The position numbers and the translations under genes were made by a program. Below the pieces are notes generated by a model. That model worked only from the letters and a program-made list of their open reading frames with translations, made no database searches and had not been told where the DNA came from. A stretch of DNA of 64,000 bases from Marinobacter sp. MDS2 (lineage in GTDB: Bacteria > Pseudomonadota > Gammaproteobacteria > Pseudomonadales > Oleiphilaceae): contig NZ_JAVAJF010000001.1 of assembly GCF_030718085.1 (NCBI RefSeq), positions 806,001 to 870,000 on the forward strand, read 5' to 3'. Position 1 is the first letter of the stretch. Every line of letters begins with the position of its first letter. Shown piece after piece: positions 54,309 to 64,000 of the stretch.

Positions 54309-57300
54309 TTATTCGCCTGTATCGAAAACACCTTTTAGCTCAACCTTCGGATCGCTCCAGTTTCCTGTCACAGTATACGTGGCACTGGTCAGTTTGCTGA
54401 GCGGATCCCCCAGTATCTTGTCCAGGACAAAAAGGGCGCCACCAATGGGCGCACTTGCCCCCATCAGCAGCGCAGCCAGTGGCAGATTCTGGGTGATCGG
54501 TAACACCATCACCAAACGCATATTCAGATCTTCACTCGCCATATTGGTGGTGCCACTGATTTTAAAGGCGCCCGACGGGCCCACCAACTGTAGTTCAGGA
54601 TCCAGAGTGAGCAAACCGTTGGTGATAACGGCCTTCCCCGATATTGCATCAAAGGCAACGCCCGCTTCATACAAATCCGAGAAGTCCAAACTCAGGCGAC
54701 GCCACAAGGTGTCGGTATTCAGAAGATTGAAAATCCGGAAAAGTTGCGCCGAGTTGTTCTGTTCAAGAATCACACCGTCATCCAAGCGCATGCTGACCTG
54801 ACCACTCAGCTTGCCCAATTCAAGATGGGCGGGGCTACCGGGCCAGTCCACATCCAGCTCGATGGTGGTTTCGTCGTTGTTCAACGGAATCGAACCATCG
54901 GTGAGGGGTTCTAAATCCTTTAAAGCACCACCGGCAAGCTGGCCTTTGAATTGGGTCACCTCCCGGCCATCGAGAATGCGCCAGGTCATAGCGCCGGTCA
55001 GCGCCAACGAACCGACCTGGCCTTCGATTCCGGTTACGTTTAACTGGTGCTCTTCAGGGCGAAGCTTCAACGTCCAGCGTCCGGCAGGCTGGCCGCCAAC
55101 GGTCAAGGACGCAACCTGTCCATCGATGTTCGGCCAGCTGCCAATGTCTAGCTGCCGGAAGGCTTCCAACTGCTGCTCCAGCGTCAACACCGGCTCATCC
55201 GGGCGATCCCCCTCTTTTTGCCGACTCAGACTCAGGCTCTGCAGATCCACCTCGACAATGCCGTCGTCATCCGGAATAACCACGCGGCCGACGGCCCGTT
55301 CGGACTCCGTGTTCACTACCCAGCGGTCCCCCAGATACAGAGCACCTACCTGAATATCGGAAAGCCGGTTATCGCCCAAATACAAATGGTCAAAATTGAG
55401 GTCTAAGCCGCCTTCTCTCAGGTTCAAATCAAACGCCAGCCTGTCTGCCCAGGTGCCCGCCACCTGAACCCCATCGTCAACAAAGGGGTCAATCTGTACA
55501 TCAAGCTGAGCGGTATCCAGCGCGTCTTTACCGTGGGGTTCCGGCCAATCGACCGCCAGCCCAAACAGGTCCGACGCGATCGAAATCGGAGACACCCCGC
55601 CTGCTCCGACCGTCAGCCCCGCGCTGTATTCCAACGAGCCATTCAAGCCAAACGAGCTGTCGCTTCCAAGATCAAACTGCCGCAGAAAATCGGGCAACAC
55701 AAGGCGGCCAGTTTGTTGGATATGCAATGCATTTCCCTGACCACTATGACCAAACCAGAGGCTTGCCGGCTGCCCCAGAAACTCCGCATTAACGGGACCA
55801 CCTTCAAAGCCGGCTTCTGTGTGGTAGGTCAGATCGGCGGTGATATTGCGCCACGCCAACCCTGCCTGAGGAAGCGCGAACTCCGCCCCTTCGGTTTTGA
55901 CGTGCGCCTCAACAACAACCGGTATTTCGTCGCTCAAAGGCAAATCAATGTCCAGGCCAAGCTGAAATTGCCCCCCAATGCCCGCGTCCGTCAGGGCGGC
56001 GCCCCCCATCTCACCCAGTGGACTGTTAGCCAACCACCAGGGCACCGCTGCGCCAGGAACCGGCGCTGACGCCGCGATATGAATGCGAGCCGGTTGCTCG
56101 GCATCCCCGGGCACCACCCGAACCTCAGCCTGATCAACCGCCAAACCGCCGGTGGTTCCCTGCTTGAGCGTGACCAAGGTGTCGCCATTCTGTACCTCTA
56201 CCCTGCCTGCCGCCTCGGTTACGACTGGCCACTGGTCATCGTAGCGAACCCTGCCCTTCTCAAACTCGTACCACATGGAAGACACAAAGGACCCGGCAGG
56301 CGCATCAGCGCCAATGCGGCCATGACCATAGTATTCGCCATTGAGAATGTCCGCCGCTTCAATCCGGGTAGACAACCACTCATAAAGACCTTGATCCACC
56401 GCATAAGCAGGCACAAAAGCCGACAACATATCCGCTGAACCGTCTTCCACTCCCACCCGCAAGCCAAGGTTATCTTCACCCTGCCCATCGAGCTTCAGGT
56501 CAAAGGCACCGGTAATAACCGTGTCCTGCTGATACCCAAATTTAAGATCGTCGGCGAAAACCCGAACGACGGAGCCTTCCTTTAACCAGGACACTCGGCC
56601 CGCCAGCGAGTCAAAGGCCCATTCATCAACGAATAAAGAGGGAAAGCCCAGCGTAACCGGGGCAGTGGCATCCAGATCCACAAAACCAGCTTGCGCCGAC
56701 AACTCAAAGTATCCCTCCAGCCCCGTCGCCACCGGAGTTCCTTGCCATGCTTGCGCGCTGACATCCCGCAATTGCCCAGACAGGCTGAAGTCGCCCGCCT
56801 GCTCTGGCAGCAGCAACAGCATGTCATCCACATAGCCCTGCGGGCGGTAATGTTCCAGGGCCTGATTGGCAACTTTCGGCAACAGCTGCAGGTCCAGCAC
56901 CAGTCTTCTCAGTGCTTCAAGGGGCAATGCATCCGCCACAAGCGCCGTCCCCGTACCCTGTGGCTGAATTCTGAAACTGAACGGTTGTACGACATCCCCG
57001 GCCCACTGCCATTGGAGCTCCTGCAGCATGAACGCTTCGCCCCTTTTCCAGCCGAATCTTGCGTGAATATGCTCTAGCGGTGCCAGTGACTGAGCGTTAA
57101 CACCCAGCTGCAAATACGGGGTTTCTACCTGTCCCTGAACCTGTTGAAGCTCGCCTTCTTCGAAGGTCAGCCAGGCTTTTCCTCCAAGATCGAACCCTTC
57201 CAGGCGAATACCTTTCCAGCTCAGGTCGTCCACCAGCCCATCAAATAAACGCCCGGAATCCACGTCCAGATAGAGCTGTCCGGTAAAGTCTCCGCGGAAA

Positions 57301-58022
57301 AAGTGTTGCCCCACCAAGGCAAAGCTGGCCAGCTGAGTGGCCGTGCCACTTTGCATCGCGCGGCCCGCCGCCTGGAACAAGCCCCGGCGATACAGCAAGT
57401 CCAGTTGCGGAATATCGATGTGGCGCAAATGATCTTTGCCGTCATCCACGGTCAGGCTGACGCGGGTGATCCGCACTTCCGGATCCGATAACCAGGTGCC
57501 GGCGTAATCCAACCACTTTTGCAGGCTGCGCCCCTTGGTCACGGGGTTTTGCAATAATTCCTCAACCGGATTGGCGTCACCGGGAATCACCGAACGGGTC
57601 AGTGTAAGCAAGAGTTCATCGGCTTCGAAATCTTCGAAAACGATGCGAAAGCGCATCAACGACGAAAGGAAATCCAGCTTGGCGCTCAAATGCTCAAGAT
57701 CTGCCACCACTTTGCCGGTGTCGGGGTGACGCACAAGGATTTCGGTGGCGGTGACCGAGGGATTGAGCCATTGCCAGGAAGAAGACAGGCGGCCTATGCT
57801 GACCTCGAAGCCTGTCTGTTCGGAGAGGATGCGCGCGGTTCGATCCGAAAATTGATCAATATTGGCGGTCAGCTGCCGGCCTATGCCCGCGTACAGCGCG
57901 AGCAAGACCAAACAAACCAGCAATGCCCACCACACGCATGAGGCAATGCCCGCCAACATACGGCCGACCAGCCCTCCGGGAGGCGGGTCTGCCTGAACAC
58001 TGCCTTCATCGCGGATCGACAT
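54309..58022 (-). CDS. yhdP: YhdP family AsmA-like envelope protein
   Basis: Encodes 1237 aa. One N-terminal transmembrane helix (about residues 25-50) anchors a long periplasmic beta-rich chain of RBG/AsmA-like repeats. The C-terminal domain includes SGKAVITNGLLTLDPELQLVGPSGAFKISGTTN and YTVTGNWSDPKVELKGVFD. YhdP, TamB and YdbH carry phospholipids to the outer membrane in E. coli. The length is that of the family. It lies downstream of rng with a gap of about 40 bp. Confidence 0.93.
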   Translation of the reverse strand: MSIRDEGSVQADPPPGGLVGRMLAGIASCVWWALLVCLVLLALYAGIGRQLTANIDQFSDRTARILSEQTGFEVSIGRLSSSWQWLNPSVTATEILVRHPDTGKVVADLEHLSAKLDFLSSLMRFRIVFEDFEADELLLTLTRSVIPGDANPVEELLQNPVTKGRSLQKWLDYAGTWLSDPEVRITRVSLTVDDGKDHLRHIDIPQLDLLYRRGLFQAAGRAMQSGTATQLASFALVGQHFFRGDFTGQLYLDVDSGRLFDGLVDDLSWKGIRLEGFDLGGKAWLTFEEGELQQVQGQVETPYLQLGVNAQSLAPLEHIHARFGWKRGEAFMLQELQWQWAGDVVQPFSFRIQPQGTGTALVADALPLEALRRLVLDLQLLPKVANQALEHYRPQGYVDDMLLLLPEQAGDFSLSGQLRDVSAQAWQGTPVATGLEGYFELSAQAGFVDLDATAPVTLGFPSLFVDEWAFDSLAGRVSWLKEGSVVRVFADDLKFGYQQDTVITGAFDLKLDGQGEDNLGLRVGVEDGSADMLSAFVPAYAVDQGLYEWLSTRIEAADILNGEYYGHGRIGADAPAGSFVSSMWYEFEKGRVRYDDQWPVVTEAAGRVEVQNGDTLVTLKQGTTGGLAVDQAEVRVVPGDAEQPARIHIAASAPVPGAAVPWWLANSPLGEMGGAALTDAGIGGQFQLGLDIDLPLSDEIPVVVEAHVKTEGAEFALPQAGLAWRNITADLTYHTEAGFEGGPVNAEFLGQPASLWFGHSGQGNALHIQQTGRLVLPDFLRQFDLGSDSSFGLNGSLEYSAGLTVGAGGVSPISIASDLFGLAVDWPEPHGKDALDTAQLDVQIDPFVDDGVQVAGTWADRLAFDLNLREGGLDLNFDHLYLGDNRLSDIQVGALYLGDRWVVNTESERAVGRVVIPDDDGIVEVDLQSLSLSRQKEGDRPDEPVLTLEQQLEAFRQLDIGSWPNIDGQVASLTVGGQPAGRWTLKLRPEEHQLNVTGIEGQVGSLALTGAMTWRILDGREVTQFKGQLAGGALKDLEPLTDGSIPLNNDETTIELDVDWPGSPAHLELGKLSGQVSMRLDDGVILEQNNSAQLFRIFNLLNTDTLWRRLSLDFSDLYEAGVAFDAISGKAVITNGLLTLDPELQLVGPSGAFKISGTTNMASEDLNMRLVMVLPITQNLPLAALLMGASAPIGGALFVLDKILGDPLSKLTSATYTVTGNWSDPKVELKGVFDTGE

Positions 58023-58063
58023 CGTTATCGGTCAGCCCCTTAAAATACTGAGCCGCTCAGGTA

Positions 58064-59545
58064 TCAGAGCAGAACCACATCATATTGCTCCTGGCTGTAG
58101 AAAGGCTCAACCTGGAATCGAATGGTCTTTTTGATAAAAGTTTCGAGGTCCGCCACGTTGTCGGATTCCTCATCGAGCAGCCGATCCACAACATTCTGGG
58201 ATGCCATTACCAGATAGCTCTCAGCCTCATAGACCCGGTTTACTCGAAGGATTTCCCGGAAAATTTCATAGCACACGGTTTCAGAGGTTTTCAGGAAACC
58301 GCGGCCATCACAAATCGGGCACGGCTCACACAACACCTGTCCGAGGCTTTCAGTGGTGCGTTTACGGGTCATTTCCACCAAGCCCAGCTCGGAAACACCG
58401 GTGATTTTGGTTTTCGCATGATCGCGCTCAAGCATTTTCTCGAGCATACGGAGCACCTGCCTTTGGTGTTCCGTGTCGTCCATGTCAATGAAATCAATGA
58501 TTATGATGCCGCCGAGGTTGCGGAGCCTGAGCTGTCGACTGATCGAGCGAGCCGCTTCAAGATTGGTCTTGAAGATGGTTTCTTCAAGATTACGATGCCC
58601 GACAAACGCACCGGTGTTGATATCGATGGTGGTCATCGCTTCGGTTTGATCGATGATCACATAACCACCGGATTTCAGCTGCACTTTGCGGCTGAGGGCT
58701 TTCTGAATTTCGTCTTCAACGGAGTACAGATCAAAAATGGGGCGTTCGCCGGGGTAGTATTCCACTTTATCCGCAAATTCGGTGACGAATTCATGCACAA
58801 AATCCATCACCCGCTGATAACTTTCCCGGCTGTCTATCCGCACTTTTTCAGTTTGCGGGCGAATCAAATCCCGAATGGTGCGGATAAACAGGGGCAGATC
58901 CTGATACACCGCAGAAGGTGCCGGCGCTTTGTTGATGCGCTCGTGCACCGACTGGCTCAACCGGTGCAAATACACCATATCGGCGATGAGTTCTTCCGCC
59001 TGCGCACCTTCGGCTGCGGTGCGGATGATGTAACCGCCATCCACTTCCTGATGCTCGGCCGCGGCTTCTTCAACAATCGATTTCAAGCGGGCACGCTCGC
59101 TGTCGTCTTCGATGCGCTGGGAGATACCAATGTGTTTCACCCCGGGCATGAACACCAAATACCGCGACGGCACAGACAGCTGCGTGGTCAGGCGCGCGCC
59201 TTTGGTACCGATCGGATCTTTCGTCACCTGCACAACCAATGACTGGCCTTCCCGCAGCAGCGTACGGATATCAGGTACCACTCTTGGCCCCTCACCCTCA
59301 TCCTCCGCCGCGGGCTGACTGGCGACCACATCCGAGGCATGAATAAACGCGGCCCGTTCCAGGCCAATATCCACGAACGCGGCCTCCATACCCGGCAACA
59401 CCCTTACAACTTTGCCTTTATAAATATTGCCGACAATTCCTTTACGACTGGTCCGCTCGATGTAGGCTTCCTGCAACATGCCGTTTTCGACCAGCGCCAC
59501 CCGGGTTTCCACCGGCGTTACGTTGATCAGGATTTCTTCACTCAT
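58064..59545 (-). CDS. rng: Ribonuclease G
   Basis: Encodes 493 aa. The S1 domain at the N-terminus (GNIYKGKVVRVLPGMEAAFVDIGLERAAFIH) precedes the RNase E/G catalytic core (GIIIIDFIDMDDTEHQRQVLR) and the zinc-link CEPCPICDGRG near residue 405. It processes the 5' end of 16S rRNA and degrades some mRNAs. The gene overlaps maf by 4 bp and lies in mreBCD-maf-rng-yhdP, the standard order. Confidence 0.96.
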   Translation of the reverse strand: MSEEILINVTPVETRVALVENGMLQEAYIERTSRKGIVGNIYKGKVVRVLPGMEAAFVDIGLERAAFIHASDVVASQPAAEDEGEGPRVVPDIRTLLREGQSLVVQVTKDPIGTKGARLTTQLSVPSRYLVFMPGVKHIGISQRIEDDSERARLKSIVEEAAAEHQEVDGGYIIRTAAEGAQAEELIADMVYLHRLSQSVHERINKAPAPSAVYQDLPLFIRTIRDLIRPQTEKVRIDSRESYQRVMDFVHEFVTEFADKVEYYPGERPIFDLYSVEDEIQKALSRKVQLKSGGYVIIDQTEAMTTIDINTGAFVGHRNLEETIFKTNLEAARSISRQLRLRNLGGIIIIDFIDMDDTEHQRQVLRMLEKMLERDHAKTKITGVSELGLVEMTRKRTTESLGQVLCEPCPICDGRGFLKTSETVCYEIFREILRVNRVYEAESYLVMASQNVVDRLLDEESDNVADLETFIKKTIRFQVEPFYSQEQYDVVLL

Positions 59546-60144
59546 CGCTGACTCTCCTTAGTGCTCGGCCAGAACTGGTTCACCGGGTAGCCCGCTTGAG
59601 CAAGCAATACTGCGGTTTCCTGCAGTGGGAGCCCCACTACCGCACTGTAACTACCCCTGATCGAACTGACAAAAATGCCGCCCAGCCCCTGAATACCATA
59701 GCCGCCCGCTTTATCCATGGGCTCGCCGCTCGCCACATAGGCACGAATCTCTTCTGGCTCCAGCTCCCGGAAAGTTACATCAGTAATCACAACCCTGGAC
59801 CAGCACTCTTCCCCGTGCGCCAGGGCCACCGCGGTTAACACCTGATGCGTGCTTCCCGACAGCGCCTGCAGCATAGCCACCGCGTGCTCGGAGGACTCGG
59901 GTTTTCCCAGAATCTCTTCATTGTGAATCACGGAGGTATCGGAACCTAGCACCAACTTTTCCGGATGCTCACGGGCGATGCACAGCGCCTTTTCCCGCGC
60001 CAGGCGCTCAACGTAGTGTTCAGGTGTTTCCAGCGAGACGGGCGTTTCATCGATATCCGCCGGCTGTACATGAAAATTCAAGCCTATCTGCAGAAGCAAT
60101 TCAGCGCGCCGGGGAGAGGCGGAAGCAAGAATCAGATCAGGCAT
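59542..60144 (-). CDS. Maf family nucleotide pyrophosphatase
   Basis: Encodes 200 aa. The Maf signature is LILASASPRRAELLLQIGL at the N-terminus; ARLAREKA, LGSDTSV and GGYGIQGLGGIFVSSIRGSYSAVVGLPL follow. YhdE-type members hydrolyse dTTP and UTP, and YceF-type m7GTP. In this mreD-rng position YhdE-like specificity is likely. Confidence 0.93.
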   Translation of the reverse strand: MPDLILASASPRRAELLLQIGLNFHVQPADIDETPVSLETPEHYVERLAREKALCIAREHPEKLVLGSDTSVIHNEEILGKPESSEHAVAMLQALSGSTHQVLTAVALAHGEECWSRVVITDVTFRELEPEEIRAYVASGEPMDKAGGYGIQGLGGIFVSSIRGSYSAVVGLPLQETAVLLAQAGYPVNQFWPSTKESQR

Positions 60145-60150
60145 AGTGGT

Positions 60151-60627
60151 TTACCCCAGTTTTCGATTGATATGGTCCAGCACGCTACTGAGCAACGGCC
60201 AGATCAAGGCACTGGTTACAGCCGGCCACAAATAGCTGAAACCGGTATTCTCGGCCCCCACCAATTGCTTGATAAAATGTACAAGCATCTGATTGATGCC
60301 CAGTAGCAGAAACACCATGAGGCATTGTTGCGGCAGCGGGTACATGCGAAGGCGCTGGTGCACGGTCAATACCAGAAAGGCAATCAGCGCCATGCCCATT
60401 GCATTAACACCCAAAGGGGTGGATTCGAGGGTGTCCAGCAACAACCCCAGACACCAGGCCAATATGACACCAAACTGCGCGGGCGCCCGGAAGGTCCAGT
60501 AAAACACCACCAACCCCAACCACTCGGGCCGGAACTCGAACCAGCCCACGGGAAACAGGGAGATACTCAGAACCAGCGACACCAGAACCGAGATTAAAAA
60601 CAGTGGATAACTGATGACTGACAACAT
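60151..60627 (-). CDS. mreD: Rod-shape-determining protein MreD
   Basis: Encodes 158 aa, a very hydrophobic protein with five or six predicted transmembrane helices and the family pattern ESTPLGVNAMGMALIAFLVLTVHQRLRMYPLPQQ. It is part of the elongasome scaffold with MreC. Its start overlaps the mreC stop by 1 bp. Confidence 0.92.
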   Translation of the reverse strand: MLSVISYPLFLISVLVSLVLSISLFPVGWFEFRPEWLGLVVFYWTFRAPAQFGVILAWCLGLLLDTLESTPLGVNAMGMALIAFLVLTVHQRLRMYPLPQQCLMVFLLLGINQMLVHFIKQLVGAENTGFSYLWPAVTSALIWPLLSSVLDHINRKLG

Positions 60628-61505
60628 CAGGGTGCCTCCCCTTCTTCCGGTACCCGTTCACCCACCGGCTCTTCGTCTTGCCGGGCTCTCGGCTGGAATA
60701 CCACCAGCACCAGACGACTCTGATTCAATCGCGCTTTCGGCGCCGCTCCGATTGTGACAAACGGTTCACCCGGTTCTTTTACGATCTCGGTGATCTCGGC
60801 CACCGGGTAACCGGACGGGAACCGACCTCCCAGCCCCGAGCTGACCAACACATCACCTTCACGAATATCCGCCGTGTCAGGCACGTGCACCAGATCCAGG
60901 GTATTGGGCTGGCCGCTACCGAGAAGAATCGCACGCAAGCCGTTGCGCAGAACTTCCACAGGCACGGCGTGGCTGCTGTCAGACACCAACAATACGCGAG
61001 AGGTAAACTGGCTGGTCTGGATCACCTGCCCCATCAGTCCCGCAGCATCCAATACCGCCTGCCCGACGGTAATGCCGTCGCTCTGGCCTTTGTTGATGAC
61101 GATTTCGTGGGTATAAGGATCCGGCGAAATGCCCACCACTTCGCCCACAATGACGCGATCGTCCAACACTTCGGCGGAGTTCATTAAACGGCGGAGTTCG
61201 TTGTTCTCGGACGCCAGGGCAGCGTATTTCAGCGCTCTTCGTTCCAGAATAAGGAGGCGGGTTTGCAGTTCTTCGTTTTTCTTTTGCAGATCTTCGTGAT
61301 CTTCAAGCGAGCCGTCGATCCAATCCCCCAATCGGGCCGGCAAGTTACCGAACCAGTAGATGGGCGCCAACCCCGTCTCGATGGAGCTGCGGACGATCGA
61401 CAGTCTGTCAGAACGGCTATCGGCAGCGATTAACGCTGCCGATAACAGTATGACGAGGAGGAGTCGGAAGCCGGGTATCGGCCCCTGAACGAAGATTGTT
61501 TTAAT
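60627..61505 (-). CDS. mreC: Rod-shape-determining protein MreC, ATT start codon
   Basis: Encodes about 292 aa. A GTG/TTG/ATG-only search truncates it to a TTG at 61370, losing the transmembrane helix. The same frame is open for 45 more codons up to ATT at 61505-61503, giving IKTIFVQGPIPGFRLLLV and a hydrophobic helix through AALIAADSRSDRLSIVRSS, which matches the family N-terminus. No in-frame ATG, GTG or TTG occurs in between or before mreB. The periplasmic part has the coiled coil HEDLQKKNEELQTRLLILE and the beta domain with GLMGQVIQTSQFTSRVLLVSD. A G-rich GGGGGA about 7 nt upstream could serve as ribosome site. A leader mini-ORF overlaps the ATT (see below). Confidence 0.9.
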   Translation of the reverse strand: MKTIFVQGPIPGFRLLLVILLSAALIAADSRSDRLSIVRSSIETGLAPIYWFGNLPARLGDWIDGSLEDHEDLQKKNEELQTRLLILERRALKYAALASENNELRRLMNSAEVLDDRVIVGEVVGISPDPYTHEIVINKGQSDGITVGQAVLDAAGLMGQVIQTSQFTSRVLLVSDSSHAVPVEVLRNGLRAILLGSGQPNTLDLVHVPDTADIREGDVLVSSGLGGRFPSGYPVAEITEIVKEPGEPFVTIGAAPKARLNQSRLVLVVFQPRARQDEEPVGERVPEEGEAP

Positions 61506-61521
61506 GGTGAGTTCCCCCCAC
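61501..61521 (-). CDS. Six-codon leader mini-ORF overlapping the mreC ATT start
   Basis: GTG GGG GGA ACT CAC CAT TAA reads M/V-G-G-T-H-H-stop. A consensus AGGAGG (61531-61536, inside the last mreB codons) lies 9 nt before the GTG. The stop overlaps the mreC ATT (CATTAA). It could deliver terminating ribosomes onto ATT. Function is inference. Confidence 0.35.
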   Translation of the reverse strand: MGGTHH

Positions 61522-61525
61522 GGGA

Positions 61526-62965
<1,440 letters not shown>

Positions 62966-63253
62966 ATGAGCATTTCCCGCGAGGACATTGAAAAAGTTGC
63001 CGTGCTCGCCCGCATCAAAGTGGATGACGAGCAGGTTTCGGCTCTGGAGAAAGATCTGGGCAACATTCTGGATCTGGTTGATCAATTAAGCGCTGCGGAT
63101 ACAGAAGCCGTGGAACCGATGGCGCATCCGTTGGATGCGGTTCAGCGTTTGCGCGTGGATGAGGTTACCGAGACCAATCAGCGTGAGGCGTTTCAGGCGA
63201 TTGCGCCGGCGACCGAGGACGGGCTGTATTTGGTTCCCAAGGTTATTGAGTGA
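62966..63253 (+). CDS. gatC: Aspartyl/glutamyl-tRNA amidotransferase subunit C
   Basis: Encodes 95 aa, with ISREDIEKVAVLARIKVDDEQVSALEKDLGNIL and MAHPLDAVQRLRVDEVTE. It stabilises the GatCAB complex that amidates misacylated Glu-tRNAGln / Asp-tRNAAsn. GGAGG ribosome site 6 nt before the ATG. Followed by gatA. Confidence 0.95.
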   Translation: MSISREDIEKVAVLARIKVDDEQVSALEKDLGNILDLVDQLSAADTEAVEPMAHPLDAVQRLRVDEVTETNQREAFQAIAPATEDGLYLVPKVIE

Positions 63254-63326
63254 TTCGGTTCAAGTTAAGCAGCCACGGCCTTTTATCCGGCCTACTTTCT
63301 GACCATCAAAGATTTCAGGATTGATG

Positions 63327-64000
63327 ATGCATAACAAATCCGTAGCAGAGCTTTCCAAAGAGCTGGAGAGCGGGAAGGTTTCAAGCGTGGAGCTGACGCA
63401 ACAGTTCCTCGACCGTCTGAAGAGTGAAGACGGTAAGTACAACAGTTTTATCACCATCTCCGATGAGCAGGCTTTGGCCGAAGCCAAGGCAGCCGATGAG
63501 ATGCGTGCAGCCGGTAAGGCGACGGCCTGGACCGGGGTTCCGTTTGCGCACAAAGACATTTTCTGCACCAACGGTGTTCGCACCACCTGTGGTTCTAAAA
63601 TGCTGGAGAACTTTGTACCGCCTTACGACGCCACGGTGACGGCAAACTTTAAGGCGGCCGGCGCGGTTTGTTTGGGCAAGACCAACATGGATGAGTTCGC
63701 CATGGGGTCGTCCAACGAATCCAGTTTCTTTGGCGCGGTGACCAACCCGTGGGGCGACAAGCGTGTTCCGGGTGGCTCGTCTGGTGGTTCAGCGGCGGCG
63801 GTTGCGGCGCGCCTGGTACCTGCAGCGACGGGCACCGACACTGGCGGCTCTATCCGCCAGCCTGCTGCGTTGTGTGGCATTACCGGTTTGAAGCCGACCT
63901 ATGGCCGGGTTTCCCGTTACGGCATGATCGCGTTTGCTTCATCATTGGACCAAGGCGGCCCGATGACGCGCACGGCGGAAGATGCGGCGCTGATGATGAA
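63327..64000 (+). CDS. gatA: Aspartyl/glutamyl-tRNA amidotransferase subunit A, 5' part only
   Basis: The amidase signature family protein is cut by the window end (about 225 of roughly 485 aa). The catalytic Lys76 lies in [11 protein letters not shown], Ser151 in [16 protein letters not shown] and Ser175 in [16 protein letters not shown], the Ser-cisSer-Lys triad. The start is the second of two adjacent ATGs (63324 or 63327); the latter has a TCAGGA site six nt upstream. It hydrolyses glutamine to supply ammonia to GatB. Confidence 0.95.
   Translation, partial: MHNKSVAELSKELESGKVSSVELTQQFLDRLKSEDGKYNSFITISDEQALAEAKAADEMRAAGKATAWTGVPFAHKDIFCTNGVRTTCGSKMLENFVPPYDATVTANFKAAGAVCLGKTNMDEFAMGSSNESSFFGAVTNPWGDKRVPGGSSGGSAAAVAARLVPAATGTDTGGSIRQPAALCGITGLKPTYGRVSRYGMIAFASSLDQGGPMTRTAEDAALMM

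Noticed and set aside
58085..59242. Long antisense ORF opposite rng (385 aa)
   Set aside because: The rng frame on the other strand is a full-length, motif-rich gene; the antisense product has no recognisable domain and no ribosome site.

Overview
The window is a contiguous piece of a gammaproteobacterial chromosome. The pilBCD-coaE-yacG, mlaFEDCB-ibaG-murA-hisGDC, kdsD-kdsC-lptCAB-rpoN-hpf-ptsN-rapZ-npr and mreBCD-maf-rng-yhdP gene orders, the style of the proteins and the presence of DUF1302/DUF1329 genes fit a marine Marinobacter-like organism (genus is an inference). No rRNA, tRNA, CRISPR array or prophage was seen.

Layout. 0-6.6 kb is a patchy accessory stretch: a Wzi-like outer-membrane protein, an RfaH antiterminator, CysQ, a REP-associated tyrosine transposase (RAYT), a ParDE toxin-antitoxin pair, a beta-CASP metallo-hydrolase and PpnP. 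Its intergenic gaps are full of short palindromic repeats built on GGGGTCAGACCCC, plausibly the REP partners of the RAYT. 6.7-9.4 kb has a large MscS-type channel and a membrane-anchored glutaredoxin. 9.4-20 kb is the type IV pilus locus (two pilins, pilB, pilC, pilD) with a near-perfect sigma-54 promoter in front of the main pilin, then coaE, an unknown exported protein, trmO, a hybrid histidine kinase and yacG. 20-25 kb holds envelope genes (YfaZ-like protein, unknown lipoprotein, Bax-like glucosaminidase, acyltransferase). 25-31 kb has a large MalT-type LuxR regulator next to a DUF1302-DUF1329 operon. 31.6-34.6 kb has thiolase, zapE and yhcB. 34.9-44 kb, all on the minus strand, is nif3, hisC, hisD, hisG, murA, ibaG and mlaBCDEF. 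44.2-53.5 kb, on the plus strand, is LPS synthesis and transport (kdsD, kdsC, lptC, lptA, lptB), rpoN with the nitrogen-PTS genes, mgtE and darP. 53.5-62.6 kb, on the minus strand, is a nitrilase-like hydrolase, yhdP, rng, maf, mreD, mreC and mreB. The window ends in gatC and a truncated gatA.

Working together: rpoN supplies the sigma factor for the pilin promoter. Mla, Lpt, Kds, YhdP, MurA and MreBCD together form an envelope-building neighbourhood.

Most unusual signal: six copies of a roughly 110-bp hairpin element (at 31.46, 34.65, 35.67, 36.97, 38.53 and 62.76 kb). The loop and the inner stem are conserved between copies. The outer 18-20 bp of each stem is different in every copy yet pairs (almost) perfectly with its own partner arm. 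Three consecutive copies separate hisG, hisD, hisC and nif3. One strand of the loop carries two mini-hairpins with ANGGA loops that match the CsrA/RsmA recognition pattern. A second unusual signal is mreC, whose only plausible full-length start is an ATT codon overlapped by the stop of a six-codon leader ORF.
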